Assembly: GCF_026552795.1 (NCBI RefSeq)
Contig: NZ_JANFPI010000007.1
Coordinates: forward strand, 62,001 to 126,000
Direction of reading: 5' to 3'
DNA from: Ectorhizobium quercum
GTDB taxonomy: Bacteria > Pseudomonadota > Alphaproteobacteria > Rhizobiales > Rhizobiaceae
DNA: 64,000 nucleotides
The notes below the pieces were generated by a model. The model worked only from the letters and a program-made list of their open reading frames with translations, had not been told where the DNA came from and did not search any database. Of this stretch, positions 30,709-41,200 are shown in pieces. The position numbers and the translations under genes are program-made. The first letter of the stretch is position 1. Each line of letters opens with the position of its first letter.

Positions 30709-33700
30709 TCAATCGCCGTAGACGACGAGCAGGTCCTTGGCGTCGATCTGGTCGCCGGGCCGGACAAGCACCTCCGAGATCGTCGCATCGCGCTCGGCAT
30801 GCAGCGCCGTTTCCATCTTCATTGCCTCGATGGAAACGAGCACGTCGCCGGCCTTCACCGCCTGTCCCGGATTGACGAAGACGGTGGAGATGACGCCCGG
30901 CATCGGCGCGCCGAGATGGGCGGCATTGCCGGTTTCGGCCTTGCGGCGGGCCTTGGCGGAGGCGGCGAGCGACCGGTCCGGCACCTTGATCAGGCGCGGC
31001 TGGCCGTTCAGTTCGAAGAACACCTTCACCAGCCCCTGTTCGTCGGGCTCCGATGTCGCGAGCAGCACGACGACGAGATCCTTGCCCTGCTCGATCTCCG
31101 CGGAGACTTCAGCCCCGTTCTGCAAGCCGTAGAAATAGGCCGGCGTCGGCAGAACGGACACCGGGCCGTAGGTCTGGCTTGCCAGCGCGAAATCGGTGAA
31201 AACCTTGGGATACATCAGATAGGAGGCGAACTCGAAATCGTCGACCGGGCGGTCGAGCTTGGTTTCGATCGCCTTGCGCTCCTCGCCGAGATCGGCTTCC
31301 GGCAGAAGCGAACCCGGCACCGCCGTATACGGCTCCTCCCCCTTCAGGGCTTTCTTCTGCAAGACCTGCGGCCAGCCGCCGGGCGGCTGGCCGAGATCGC
31401 CCTTGAGCATGGACACCACCGATTCCGGGAAGGAGACGTCCTTTTCCGGATTCTCCACATCGGCAACCGTCAGGTCCTGCGAGACCATCATCAGCGCCAT
31501 GTCGCCCACCACCTTGGAGGACGGCGTGACCTTGACGATATCGCCGAACATCCTGTTTACGTCGGCATAGGCCTGCGCCACCTCGTGCCAGCGGGTTTCC
31601 AGCCCGAGCGAACGGGCCTGCTCCTTGAGGTTGGTGAACTGGCCGCCCGGCATTTCATGCAGATAGACTTCCGAAGCCGGCCCCTTGAGGTCGCTTTCGA
31701 AGGCGGCATACTGGTTGCGCACCGCTTCCCAGTAGAAGGAAAGGCGGCGTATCCACTTGGCGTCAAGGCCGCTGTCGCGTTCCGAGCCCTTGAGCGCCTC
31801 GACGATGGAGCCGAGGCAGGGCTGCGAGGTGGCGCCGGAGAAGGCGTCCATCGCCGCATCGATCGCATCGACGCCAGCATCCACCGCAGCCAGGACGCTC
31901 GCGGCCGAAACGCCGGACGTGTCGTGCGTGTGGTAATGGATCGGCAGCCCGGTCGCCTCGCGCAGCGCCGTGAACAGCGCCTTCGCCGCACCGGGCTTGA
32001 GCAGGCCGGCCATGTCCTTCACGGCAATGATGTGCGCCCCGGCCCTTTCCAGTTCCGCGGCGAGATCGGTGTAGTATTTCAGGCTGTACTTGGCGCGTTC
32101 AGGATCGAGAATGTCGCCCGTATAGCAGATCGCCGCCTCGCAGAGCTTGTTCTCCTCCAGAATGGCATCCATCGAGACGCGCATGTTTTCCACCCAGTTC
32201 AGGCAGTCGAACACGCGGAACAGGTCGATGCCGCCGCGCGCGGCCTGACGGACGAAATACTTCACGACATTGTCGGGATAGTTCTTGTAGCCGACGCCGT
32301 TCGCCCCGCGCAGGAGCATCTGGAGAAGGAAGTTCGGCGCGGCTTCGCGGACCAGAGACAGGCGCTCCCACGGATCTTCCGTCAGGAAGCGCATGGAGAC
32401 GTCGAAGGTCGCCCCGCCCCAGCATTCCAGCGAGAACAGGCCCGGCAGCGCCTTCGCATAGGTACCTGCGATCGCCGCGATATCGTAGGTGCGCATGCGC
32501 GTCGCCAGCAGCGACTGATGGCCGTCGCGCATGGTCGTATCGGTGATGAGAACGCGCTTCTCATTGCGCATCCACTCGGAAAACCCCTTCGGACCGAGCG
32601 CGTCCAGCTTCTGCTTGGTGCCGTCGAGAACCGGGGCGTCGATATAGGGCACGTCCGGGGCGGCGGCGTCGGCCGGCGGCGCGGCGCGGCCGCGCGTTTC
32701 CGGATGGCCGTTCACCGTCACGTCCGCCAGATAGGTCAGAAGCTTGGTGGCGCGGTCCTGCCGCTTCACCTGCTGGAACAGTTCCGGCGTCGAATCGATG
32801 AAGCGCGTGGTGTAGGAATTGTCCCTGAACTTCGGATGCGTGATGATCGCCTCGAGGAAGGTGAGGTTCGTCGCCACGCCGCGAATACGGAACTCGCGCA
32901 GCGCCCGGTCCATGCGGTTGATGGCCTGATCCGACGTCGGCGCCCAGGCCGTGACCTTGACGAGCAGCGGATCGTAATAGCGGGTGATGATCGCGCCCGA
33001 ATAGGCCGTTCCGCCGTCGAGACGGATGCCGAAGCCGGCCGCAGAGCGGTAGGCGGTGATGCGCCCGTAGTCCGGAATGAAGTTGTGCTCGGGATCCTCC
33101 GTCGTGATGCGGCATTGCAGGGCATGGCCGTTGAGCTGGATCTTCTCCTGCGGCGGCACGCCTGATTCCGGCGTGCCGATGGCATGGCCCTCGAGAATGT
33201 GGATCTGCGCCTTGACGATATCGATACCCGTCACGGTTTCCGTGACGGTATGTTCCACCTGGATGCGTGGGTTCACCTCGATGAAGTAGAACTTGCCGGT
33301 GTCGGCATCCATCAGGTATTCGACCGTGCCCGCGCCGATATAGTTCGTCGCCCGGGCGATCTTCAGCGAATAGTCCGCCAGCTCCTGCCGCTGCGCCTCG
33401 CCGAGATAGGGCGCCGGAGCCCGCTCCACGACCTTCTGGTTGCGGCGCTGGATGGAGCAGTCGCGCTCGAAGAGATGGACGGCGTTGCCGTGGGTGTCGC
33501 CGAGGATCTGGCTTTCGACGTGGCGGGCGCGCTCGACGAGCTTTTCCAGATAGACCTCGTCCTTGCCGAAGGCGGCCTTGGCTTCGCGCTTGGCCTCCGT
33601 CACCTCGCGGGCGAGGTCATCCGCCGAACGGATGACGCGCATGCCGCGCCCGCCGCCGCCCCAGGACGCCTTCAGCATCACCGGATAGCCGATCTCCGCG

Positions 33701-34167
33701 GCCATGCGGGCCACTTCGTCGAGATCGTCGGGAAGCGGCTCGGTCGCCGGCACCACCGGCACGCCCACGGAGATCGCCAGGTTGCGCGCGGCCACCTTGT
33801 TGCCCAGCCGGCGCATGGTCTCCGCGGCAGGGCCGATGAAAACGATACCTGCATCGTTACAGGCCTCTACGAATTCGGGACTTTCCGACAGAAGCCCGTA
33901 GCCGGGATGAATGGCGTCGGCACCCGACAATTTTGCAACGCGAATGATCTCGTCTATGGAGAGATAGCTTTCGATCGGCCCCATGTCCCGGGGCAGATGC
34001 GGCCCGCGCCCGATGCGGTAACTTTCGTCGGCCTTGAAGCGGTGCAGCGAAAGCTTGTCCTCTTCCGCCCAGACCGCCACCGTCGCAATGCCCAGTTCAT
34101 TGGCCGCCCGAAAGACGCGAATGGCAATCTCGGAACGGTTGGCAACAAGTATCTTCTTGATACGCAA
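30709..34167 (-). CDS. pyc: Pyruvate carboxylase
   Basis: Biotin-dependent pyruvate carboxylase, 1152 residues, forming oxaloacetate from pyruvate and bicarbonate to refill the TCA cycle. Domain order: biotin carboxylase with ATP-grasp (about 1-450), carboxyltransferase (about 540-820, with VDAGVDAIDAAMDAFSG), then allosteric linker and biotinyl domain. The biotinylated lysine is K1117 in EAMKMETAL. The only start that gives the family N-terminus (RIKKILVANRSEIAIR) is TTG at 34165-34167, with a strong GGAGGAGAT just upstream; no ATG is available there. It is followed by a dispersed repeat and a terminator. Confidence 0.95.
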   Translation of the reverse strand: MRIKKILVANRSEIAIRVFRAANELGIATVAVWAEEDKLSLHRFKADESYRIGRGPHLPRDMGPIESYLSIDEIIRVAKLSGADAIHPGYGLLSESPEFVEACNDAGIVFIGPAAETMRRLGNKVAARNLAISVGVPVVPATEPLPDDLDEVARMAAEIGYPVMLKASWGGGGRGMRVIRSADDLAREVTEAKREAKAAFGKDEVYLEKLVERARHVESQILGDTHGNAVHLFERDCSIQRRNQKVVERAPAPYLGEAQRQELADYSLKIARATNYIGAGTVEYLMDADTGKFYFIEVNPRIQVEHTVTETVTGIDIVKAQIHILEGHAIGTPESGVPPQEKIQLNGHALQCRITTEDPEHNFIPDYGRITAYRSAAGFGIRLDGGTAYSGAIITRYYDPLLVKVTAWAPTSDQAINRMDRALREFRIRGVATNLTFLEAIITHPKFRDNSYTTRFIDSTPELFQQVKRQDRATKLLTYLADVTVNGHPETRGRAAPPADAAAPDVPYIDAPVLDGTKQKLDALGPKGFSEWMRNEKRVLITDTTMRDGHQSLLATRMRTYDIAAIAGTYAKALPGLFSLECWGGATFDVSMRFLTEDPWERLSLVREAAPNFLLQMLLRGANGVGYKNYPDNVVKYFVRQAARGGIDLFRVFDCLNWVENMRVSMDAILEENKLCEAAICYTGDILDPERAKYSLKYYTDLAAELERAGAHIIAVKDMAGLLKPGAAKALFTALREATGLPIHYHTHDTSGVSAASVLAAVDAGVDAIDAAMDAFSGATSQPCLGSIVEALKGSERDSGLDAKWIRRLSFYWEAVRNQYAAFESDLKGPASEVYLHEMPGGQFTNLKEQARSLGLETRWHEVAQAYADVNRMFGDIVKVTPSSKVVGDMALMMVSQDLTVADVENPEKDVSFPESVVSMLKGDLGQPPGGWPQVLQKKALKGEEPYTAVPGSLLPEADLGEERKAIETKLDRPVDDFEFASYLMYPKVFTDFALASQTYGPVSVLPTPAYFYGLQNGAEVSAEIEQGKDLVVVLLATSEPDEQGLVKVFFELNGQPRLIKVPDRSLAASAKARRKAETGNAAHLGAPMPGVISTVFVNPGQAVKAGDVLVSIEAMKMETALHAERDATISEVLVRPGDQIDAKDLLVVYGD

Positions 34168-34408
34168 ATCGAAATCTCCTCCAGGGCGTGCCCTGTCGCC
34201 GCACGCCAAAACGCCCAACTCCGGTCCGTCGGCCCTCATGGCCAGGCGAATCGGATTCCCATGCACTGCAAAACAGGAACCGGGTCCCGGCCGCTACGCG
34301 GCCACCCCAAATACTCCTTACCCGGTTCGAGGCGATGTTAGCGTCTCACCTGACCATGCGCAATTTCACAATACGAGAATTTTTGCAGCGCCGAACGGAT
34401 TCCGGCCC

Positions 34409-35152
34409 TCACGACAGGAGGCCGCGCCGGAAGGCGAGGGAAATCGCATGCTGGCGATTGCGCGCGTCGAGCTTTTCCTGAAGCCCGTTCACATACCAGT
34501 CGACGGTATGATTGGAGATGCTGAGCTGGCGGGCGATCTCGTTCGACGTCAGCCCGTCGGCCAGAAGCGCAAGGACTTCCTTCTCGCGTCGCGTCATCGA
34601 CACGGTGCGCTCGGTCGGCGGAAGCCGGGCGGAGCCGTCGTCGCTCAGGTTCACGAAACGCCAGAAAAGATGCATCAGCGCCGCGTTGAGCATGTGCAGG
34701 CTGACCGACGGCACCTCGCTGCGGCGCTCGGCGGCCAGCACGACCGCACCGACGAGGCCGAGCCGCCCGTAGACCGGAAACAGATAGCCGTCCTCTATGC
34801 CGAAACGCTTGCGATCGTCGGCGAGGCGCTCGATTCCCCGGCGGTTGGTATCCTTCTCGAACGCGAGGTGTGCGTCCTCGAACCGGTAGAAACCGTGCGT
34901 CATGACCATGTTGCGCAGCACCGGATCGATCAGGTGATAGCTCCGCGCCATATAGAACTCGGTCCAGTTCTCCGGCAGATGCTCGCGCATGACGTGAAAG
35001 ACCGAGGTCTCGTGCATCATGGGAATGCGCAGCAACACATAGTGACCGATCTGTTCCTCGCGCAGAAACCCCTCGAACGTTTCCATGAGCCCGTCTGCCG
35101 AACCGGCCTGCTCCAATGCCGTCAGAAAACAGACAATATTGTTTGTCAGCAA
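34409..35152 (-). CDS. LuxR-type regulator with autoinducer-binding domain (no adjacent luxI)
   Basis: 247 residues with an N-terminal autoinducer-binding domain and a C-terminal LuxR helix-turn-helix (about 184-245, SMTRREKEVLALLADGL ... IARQLSISNHTVDWYV). Compared with TraR numbering, W57, Y61, D70 and P71 are retained (W63, Y67, D76, P77 here), while W85 is replaced by F91. The HTH anchors E178, L182 and G188 are kept (E190, L194, G200). No luxI-type synthase gene occurs in the window. The listed start is TTG 35152; ATG at residue 23 (35086) is the alternative. It is divergent from ndvA. Confidence 0.85.
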   Translation of the reverse strand: MLTNNIVCFLTALEQAGSADGLMETFEGFLREEQIGHYVLLRIPMMHETSVFHVMREHLPENWTEFYMARSYHLIDPVLRNMVMTHGFYRFEDAHLAFEKDTNRRGIERLADDRKRFGIEDGYLFPVYGRLGLVGAVVLAAERRSEVPSVSLHMLNAALMHLFWRFVNLSDDGSARLPPTERTVSMTRREKEVLALLADGLTSNEIARQLSISNHTVDWYVNGLQEKLDARNRQHAISLAFRRGLLS

Positions 35153-35478
35153 GGGACCCCCGCTTGGTCGAACGGTGTAGGCAAGGCGTCGATATCGACA
35201 CCGGGAAACAGACGTTGCGCCCGTCCTCCCTCAGCCCGTGAAAGGCTTACAAACGTAAACGGGAACGGCGCATCGCGCAAAGCGATTATTGACAGGGCAC
35301 AATTTGATCGAGGTCCATCCCGCACTTTCATCCGCGCGCGGCTGTGCATGACAACAAAACGGTGTTCCCGTGATCGAAAGTGAACTATGATTCGCCAAAT
35401 TTGCTTGCCACCCTCAAACGGGTGACGGAGGCGCCGTTCTGCGGAAAAGCGGCCTCCGGTTTCGTCGAGGTTTCCCAT
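35153..35478. other. Divergent intergenic region luxR / ndvA
   Basis: A 326-base gap if ndvA starts at TTG 35479. It contains a TTGACA at about 35289-35294 without a good -10 partner, a TATGAT at 35386-35391, and the small palindrome TTAC-AAAC-GTAA (35247-35258). A 10-bp palindrome ACAATATTGT (35133-35142) lies just inside the luxR end. Which of these are used cannot be decided from sequence. Confidence 0.4.
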
Positions 35479-37239
35479 TTGTCTTTGTTGCAGGTCTATT
35501 TCCGCGCGCTGAAGTATCTCGGGGCCAACCGCCTTCGCGTGTCGCTGGTTGTCGCAGCCAATGTCGTGCTCGCCGTCATCACCATCGTCGAACCGATTCT
35601 CTTCGGCCAGATCATCGAGGCGATCTCCACGAAAGGCAACGTCGAGCCGGTCCTGTTCATGTGGGCGGCCTTTGCGGTGTTCAACACGATCGCATTCGTG
35701 ATGGTGGCCCGCGAAGCGGATCGTCTGGCGCATGGCCGGCGCGCCTCGCTTCTGACGGAAGCCTTCGAGCGCATCGTTTCCATGCCGCTCTCCTGGCATA
35801 ACCGGCGCGGCACGTCGAATTCGCTGCATACGCTGCTGCGCGCCTCCGATTCGCTGTTCGGCCTGTGGCTGGAATTCATGCGCTCGCATCTGGCGACCGC
35901 CGTCGCGCTCACCCTGCTCATTCCGACAGCCTTGTCGATGGATGTGCGCCTGACGATGGTGCTGATCGGCCTCGGCGTGCTCTACGTCGTGATCGGCAAT
36001 CTGGTGATGAGCAGGACCAAGGACGGCCAGGCCGCCGTGGAAACCCATTATCACCGGGTCTTCTCCCATGTCAGCGATTGCATCAGCAACGTCTCGGTCA
36101 TTCACAGCTATAATCGCATCGAAGCCGAAACGCGGGCGCTGAAGGAATTCACCAGCCGGCTTCTCTCCGTGCAATATCCGGTTCTCGACTGGTGGGCGCT
36201 TGCCAGCGCGCTGAACCGCATGGCCTCGACCATTTCGATGATGATCATCCTCGTCATCGGCACGGTTCTGGTCCAGAAGGGTGAGATGAGGGTCGGCGAC
36301 GTCATCGCCTTCACCGGTTTCGCAACCCTGCTGATCGGCCGCCTCGACCAGATGCTCCAGTTCGCCAACCAGATCTTCGAGGCCCGGGCCAAGCTCGAGG
36401 AGTTCTACAAGCTCGAGGACGCCGTCCGCGACCGCGAGGACAATACCGGCGCCGTCGAGTTGAAGAACGTCAAGGGCAACGTCGAATTCCGCAACGTTTC
36501 GTTCGATTTCGCCAAGACCACACAGGGCATCCGCGACGTGTCCTTCAGCGTCGAAGCGGGGCAGACGCTCGCCATCGTCGGCCCGACCGGCGCCGGCAAG
36601 ACGACGCTGGTGAACCTGCTCCAGCGCGTCCACGATCCGCAGAAGGGCGAGATCCTGATCGACGGGACGGACATCGCCACCGTGACGCGCCAGTCGCTGC
36701 GCCGGGCAATCGCCACCGTATTCCAGGATTCGGGCCTGCTCGACCGCTCGATCGCCGAGAACATTCGCCTGGGACGCGAGAGCGCCAGCGACGAGGACGT
36801 GCATGCCGCCGCCGCCGCAGCAGCAGCCAGCGATTTCATAGAAAGCCGCGTCGAAGGCTACCACACCCGCGTCGGCGAGCGCGGCAACCGCCTGTCGGGC
36901 GGCGAGCGCCAGCGCATCGCCATTGCCCGCGCCATTCTCAAGAACGCCCCGATCCTGATCCTCGACGAAGCGACGAGCGCCCTCGACGTGGAGACCGAAA
37001 GCAAGGTGAAGGACGCGATCGACCGGCTGCGCAAGGGCCGGACGACATTCATCATCGCCCACCGGCTTTCGACCATCCGCGACGCCGACCGCGTCATCTT
37101 CATCGAACACGGCCGCATCCTCGAAACCGGCACCTATGACGAACTGAGCCATGCCGGAGGCCGCTTCGCCGCCCTGCTCAAGGAAAGCGGCATCACCATC
37201 GAGGACGACGGCAAGACGAAAACCCCTCTGGCGCACTGA
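35479..37239 (+). CDS. ndvA: Cyclic beta-1,2-glucan ABC exporter (NdvA/ChvA)
   Basis: Inner-membrane ABC exporter that moves cyclic beta-1,2-glucan to the periplasm, 586 residues. An N-terminal six-helix transmembrane domain precedes the ATPase domain with Walker A GPTGAGKTT (about 368-376), signature LSGGERQRIAIARA and Walker B ILILDEATSALD. The frame is open from GTG 35380, but the start proposed is TTG 35479 because LSLLQVYFRALKYL lines up with the family start MSLFQVYARALQYL and GAGG precedes it by about nine bases. The length then equals the rhizobial NdvA/ChvA norm. Confidence 0.95.
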   Translation: MSLLQVYFRALKYLGANRLRVSLVVAANVVLAVITIVEPILFGQIIEAISTKGNVEPVLFMWAAFAVFNTIAFVMVAREADRLAHGRRASLLTEAFERIVSMPLSWHNRRGTSNSLHTLLRASDSLFGLWLEFMRSHLATAVALTLLIPTALSMDVRLTMVLIGLGVLYVVIGNLVMSRTKDGQAAVETHYHRVFSHVSDCISNVSVIHSYNRIEAETRALKEFTSRLLSVQYPVLDWWALASALNRMASTISMMIILVIGTVLVQKGEMRVGDVIAFTGFATLLIGRLDQMLQFANQIFEARAKLEEFYKLEDAVRDREDNTGAVELKNVKGNVEFRNVSFDFAKTTQGIRDVSFSVEAGQTLAIVGPTGAGKTTLVNLLQRVHDPQKGEILIDGTDIATVTRQSLRRAIATVFQDSGLLDRSIAENIRLGRESASDEDVHAAAAAAAASDFIESRVEGYHTRVGERGNRLSGGERQRIAIARAILKNAPILILDEATSALDVETESKVKDAIDRLRKGRTTFIIAHRLSTIRDADRVIFIEHGRILETGTYDELSHAGGRFAALLKESGITIEDDGKTKTPLAH

Positions 37240-37346
37240 ACGTCGCGCCTTTCCGACCAGCCGGAACGCCGGAAGAGCATGCTCGTCCTTTCGGCTTGCC
37301 AGACGTGTGTGGCTTACGCTAACCCGGCTCCCGAAGCGGACCAGCC

Positions 37347-38171
37347 ATGTCACGCAAAGGTCGAATGCCCATGCCCGATACACCGCCCCCGCCGACGACC
37401 GCCGACCTGCCGACGCTCGCGACCTTCTGGATCGGCCCCCGCCTTCCCGACTTTCAGAAGCTTTGCCTGCGCAGCTGGCGGAGCATGGGCCATCCGGTCC
37501 GCTTCTACGCCTACGAGCCGGTGGCCAATCTGCCGGAGGGCATCGAGTGCCTGGACGCCGAGGCGGTGTTTCCCAAAGCGGCGCTGGACGACCCGAAGCG
37601 CAACATACCGACGGTGATCAAGTCGGACATCTGGCGGCTGGCGATGCTTCAAAAAGGGCTCGGCATATGGTGCGATTCCGACCTGCTGCTTCTGCGCCCC
37701 ATCCCCCGGCCGGACCGCCTTCTCCTCGGCGTCGAGCAGCACGGCCTGCCCTGCGTCGCCGTGATGTGGTGGCCAAAGGATCATCCGGCACTAACCGCGA
37801 TGCTCGACGCCTTCCATCGCGACGCACTCGGCCCCTGGGCGCATCTCAAGCCGCGCTGGAGCCGTTTTGTGAAAAGGCTGCGTGGCGAGCCAACCGACTT
37901 TTCCGACCACCCCTGGAACCACTGGGGCCGTCACGCCTGCGCCTATTACGTGAAAAAGTACAAGCTCGAACCCCTGCTGCTCGGCTACAAGAGCTTCTAT
38001 TCCGAGGAAGCCTATTCCGACACGCCGTTCCGCGATCATCCCTTCCGGCATCTGCTCGACGACCCGCAGGTCATCGGCCTGCATTGTTTCCGCAAGCAGC
38101 CGGAATGGTTCGAAAACGCGCCGCCGGGAAGTTTGATCGCCTGGGCGCGGGACCGCTACGCAAACGCATGA
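37347..38171 (+). CDS. Glycosyltransferase (GT32-like, DXD motif)
   Basis: 274 residues, soluble. The early segment TFWIGPRLPDFQKLCLRSW, then KSDIWRLAMLQKGLGIWCDSDLLLLRP with a DSD metal/sugar-nucleotide motif, resembles GT32-type and capsular-polysaccharide glycosyltransferases. Donor and acceptor are unknown. It lies 107 bases after ndvA on the same strand and converges on ndvB, so a role in decorating the cyclic glucan is suggested by position only. Starts at MSRKGRMPMPD or at the later MPMPD are both possible; the ribosome site is weak for either. Confidence 0.8.
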   Translation: MSRKGRMPMPDTPPPPTTADLPTLATFWIGPRLPDFQKLCLRSWRSMGHPVRFYAYEPVANLPEGIECLDAEAVFPKAALDDPKRNIPTVIKSDIWRLAMLQKGLGIWCDSDLLLLRPIPRPDRLLLGVEQHGLPCVAVMWWPKDHPALTAMLDAFHRDALGPWAHLKPRWSRFVKRLRGEPTDFSDHPWNHWGRHACAYYVKKYKLEPLLLGYKSFYSEEAYSDTPFRDHPFRHLLDDPQVIGLHCFRKQPEWFENAPPGSLIAWARDRYANA

Positions 38172-38199
38172 GGCCGGGTGCTTGCGCACCCGGCCTCAT
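38168..38199. terminator. Perfect 14-bp hairpin between glycosyltransferase gene and ndvB
   Basis: ATGAGGCCGGGTGC (38168-38181) and its exact complement (38186-38199) around a TTGC loop. It overlaps the stop codon of the glycosyltransferase gene and lies 25 bases past the ndvB stop, so it could end transcription from both sides. There is no marked T-run. Confidence 0.7.
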
Positions 38200-38223
38200 G
38201 CCGTTCCGTTCCGGCGGCTCGCC

Positions 38224-41200
38224 TCAGGCGTCGGGCCTGACGACCTCGCCGTCGATGGTGACGACCGGTTTCTCACCTTCGCGGGTAACGGCGATCCTGA
38301 CCGTGCGACCGTCGAGCGTGACGTCGGCGGAATAGCCGGGCCATGCCTCCGGCAGCACGGGCGCGACATCGATGCCGTCCGGCGTGCGGACGATACCGAG
38401 GATGCCTTCGACCGCCGTGCGGTAGAGCCAGCCGGCGGAGCCCGTATACCAGGTCCAGCCGCCGCGCCCGGCCTTGAAGTCCTCGCCATAGACGTCCGCC
38501 GCCACGACATAGGGCTCGACCCGGTACTTTTCGGCGGCATCCCTGTCCAGCGCGTGGTTGACCGGATTGAGCATGGAGAAGCAGCGCCACGCATCCTCGT
38601 TCCGGCCGAGCTTCGCCAGCGCCAGCACGACCCAGATGGCCGCATGGGTGTACTGGCCGCCATTCTCGCGGATGCCGGGCGGATAGGCCTTGATATAGCC
38701 CGGATCCTTGCGCGTTTCGGCAAAGGGCGGCGTGAACAGGCGGATGATCTTCTCGTCGCCGTCCACGAGCTGGTTCAGCACCGCGTCCATCGCCTGTTCG
38801 GCCCGCGCCGGATCGCCGATGCCCGTCAGCACGCTCCACGACTGGCCGAGCGAGTCGATCTGGCATTCGTCGGAGAGCGTCGAACCGAGCGGCGACCCGT
38901 TGTCGAACGTGCCGCGGCGGTAATAGGCGCCGTCCCAGCCCGCCGTTTCCAGGGCCGCCTTGAGCGATGCGAGATGAGCGCCCCAGCGCTCCTTGCGGGC
39001 GGCGTCACCGCGCTCCTCGGCATAGGGAATGAAGTCGCGCAGCGCCGCGGCCAGGAACCAGCCGAGCCAGACGCTCGTGCCCTTGCCCTCGATGCCGACG
39101 CGGTTCATGCCGTCGTTCCAGTCGCCGCCGAGGATCAGCGGCAGGCCGTTGTCGCCGGTGCGGGCGACCGCCAGATCGAGGGCGCGGGCGGCATGCTCGT
39201 AGAGGCTGCCGACATCGTCGCTCTCCTCCGGCGTGAAGAAGCTGTCGTGCTGGTCCTGTTTCAGCGCTTCGCCGATCAGGAAGGGCAGCGTCTCGTCCAG
39301 CACCGTCCTGTCGCCGGTGGTGCTGACATAGCGGTGAACCGCATGGGCAAGCCACACCACGTCATCGGAGATCATGGTGCGCACGCCGGCGCCCGTATCC
39401 GGCAGCCACCAGTGCAGTACGTCACCTTCCTGGAACTGCCGCGCGGCGGCGTTGAGGATCTGCGCGCGCGCCAGCGACGGGTCCTGCAATATCAGGTTCA
39501 GCGTGTCCTGGAGCTGGTCGCGGAAGCCGAAGGCGCCGGAGGCCTGGTAGAAGGCGGCACGGGCCATGATGCGGCAGCCGAGCGCCTGATAGGGCAGCCA
39601 GCGGTTGACGAGATGGTTGAATGCCTTGTCCGGGGTCTCGACCCGGATGCGGCCGGTGAAATCGGCCCAGAACGCCGTCTGCCTGTCGAGAATCCGGGCG
39701 AAGCTTTCCGTGCGGACCTGTTCGGCCAGCGCCTGGGCCGCTTCCGCCGAGTCCGTGTCGCCGAGCAGGAAGCACACGTCCTTCGTCTCGCCGGGCGCAA
39801 GCGTGACGTCGACCGCCAGCACCGCACAGGGATCGCCGTCGCTCTCGATCGCACCGGACAGCACCGAGCGGGCGGCGACGGCCTGCGGCAGGCGGATCGT
39901 GCCGTTTCGGCCGATGAATTCACGCCGGCTGGTCGTCCAGCCCGACACCGCCTCGCTGGCCGAGAAGAAGGCGTAACGGCCGCTATTGGCGAGACTGTAG
40001 GGGTTGGTGGCGACGATGGTCGGGGCATCCTCATCCTTGAAATTCAGGATGAAGGGAGCCGTCTTCGCCCGGTCGTTGCCGAGCACCCATTCGACCGAGC
40101 CGTAGACGCGCAGCGTTTTCTTCGCCTTGCCGTGGTTGGTAAGCGTCAGGCGCGACACCTTGACCGGACGTTCGCGGTCGACCGTCTGGGTGAGTTCCAG
40201 GGCAAGGCCGTCGTGGCTCGTCAGGAAGCGGCTGTAGCCGAGGCCGTGACGCGCTTCGTAGAGCGTTTCCGGATGGCTCGACAGGGCGGCGAACGGCGTG
40301 TGGACCGTACCCGTGCCGAGATCGGCTATATGGAAAGCCTCGCCGGGACGGTTGGTCACCGGATCGTTCGTCCACTGGCTGATCTGGTAGTCGCGGCTGT
40401 TGCGGCTCCAGGTGAAGGCCCCGCCCTCGGCGGCAACGTGGAAGCCGAACTCGGGATTGGCGATGACGTTGATCCACGGCTGCGGCGTCGATTGTCCCCC
40501 GTAGAGACGCACGACATATTCATTGCCGTCCGGCGTGAAGCCGCCGAAGCCGTTCCAGAAGTCGAGATCGCCCTTGTCGTCCACCGCGCGCGCGTTCGGG
40601 AACGGGGCGGGCAGCGGTGCCGGGACGGCGGCTTCCCGCTCGTCCCTGAGGCGCGAGGCCGTGGCCGGGCCGGAGAAGAGCTGAACCGCGCGGTTCACCT
40701 GATCCATGATCTTGCCGTTGCGGGCGTGGAGCACGACGCGCGAGACGGCGATGAGCGCGCTCCACGTCGTCTCGTCCATCACGTCGCGGCGGGCCGTGAA
40801 CACGTTCGGGCGGCCGTCGCCCGACTGCTGGGCGAAGCGGCGGGCGTTTTCCACCAGTCCCTCCAGCGCGTGCTGCATGTCCTGCGCATAGGAGGAGGGC
40901 TTTTCGTTCAGGATCACCAGATCGCTGACGACGCCGCGCGAGCGCAGATATTCCTGCGCCGAAAGCGCCTCCTTCACCACGTCGTAGTCGAGGTCGTCGT
41001 TGATGCGCAGGGTGAAGATCGGGAAGTCGCCCGAAATCGACAGCCCCCACAGCGCGGATTGCGGCTTGAGGCCCGCCTCCACCGTGCCCGCATCGGCACG
41101 CAGGTGCATGTCGGGATAGGTCAGGTAGCGGCCGAGATGCTGGTAGGCGACGGCCTGCTGCGAGGTGACGCCGACATGGCGCAACTGCACCTGGGTGCGG

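Noticed and set aside
35247..35258. TTAC-AAAC-GTAA in the luxR/ndvA gap as a second copy of the mdh upstream palindrome
   Set aside because: Only a short core is shared and the long arms are missing; a match of this size is expected by chance.
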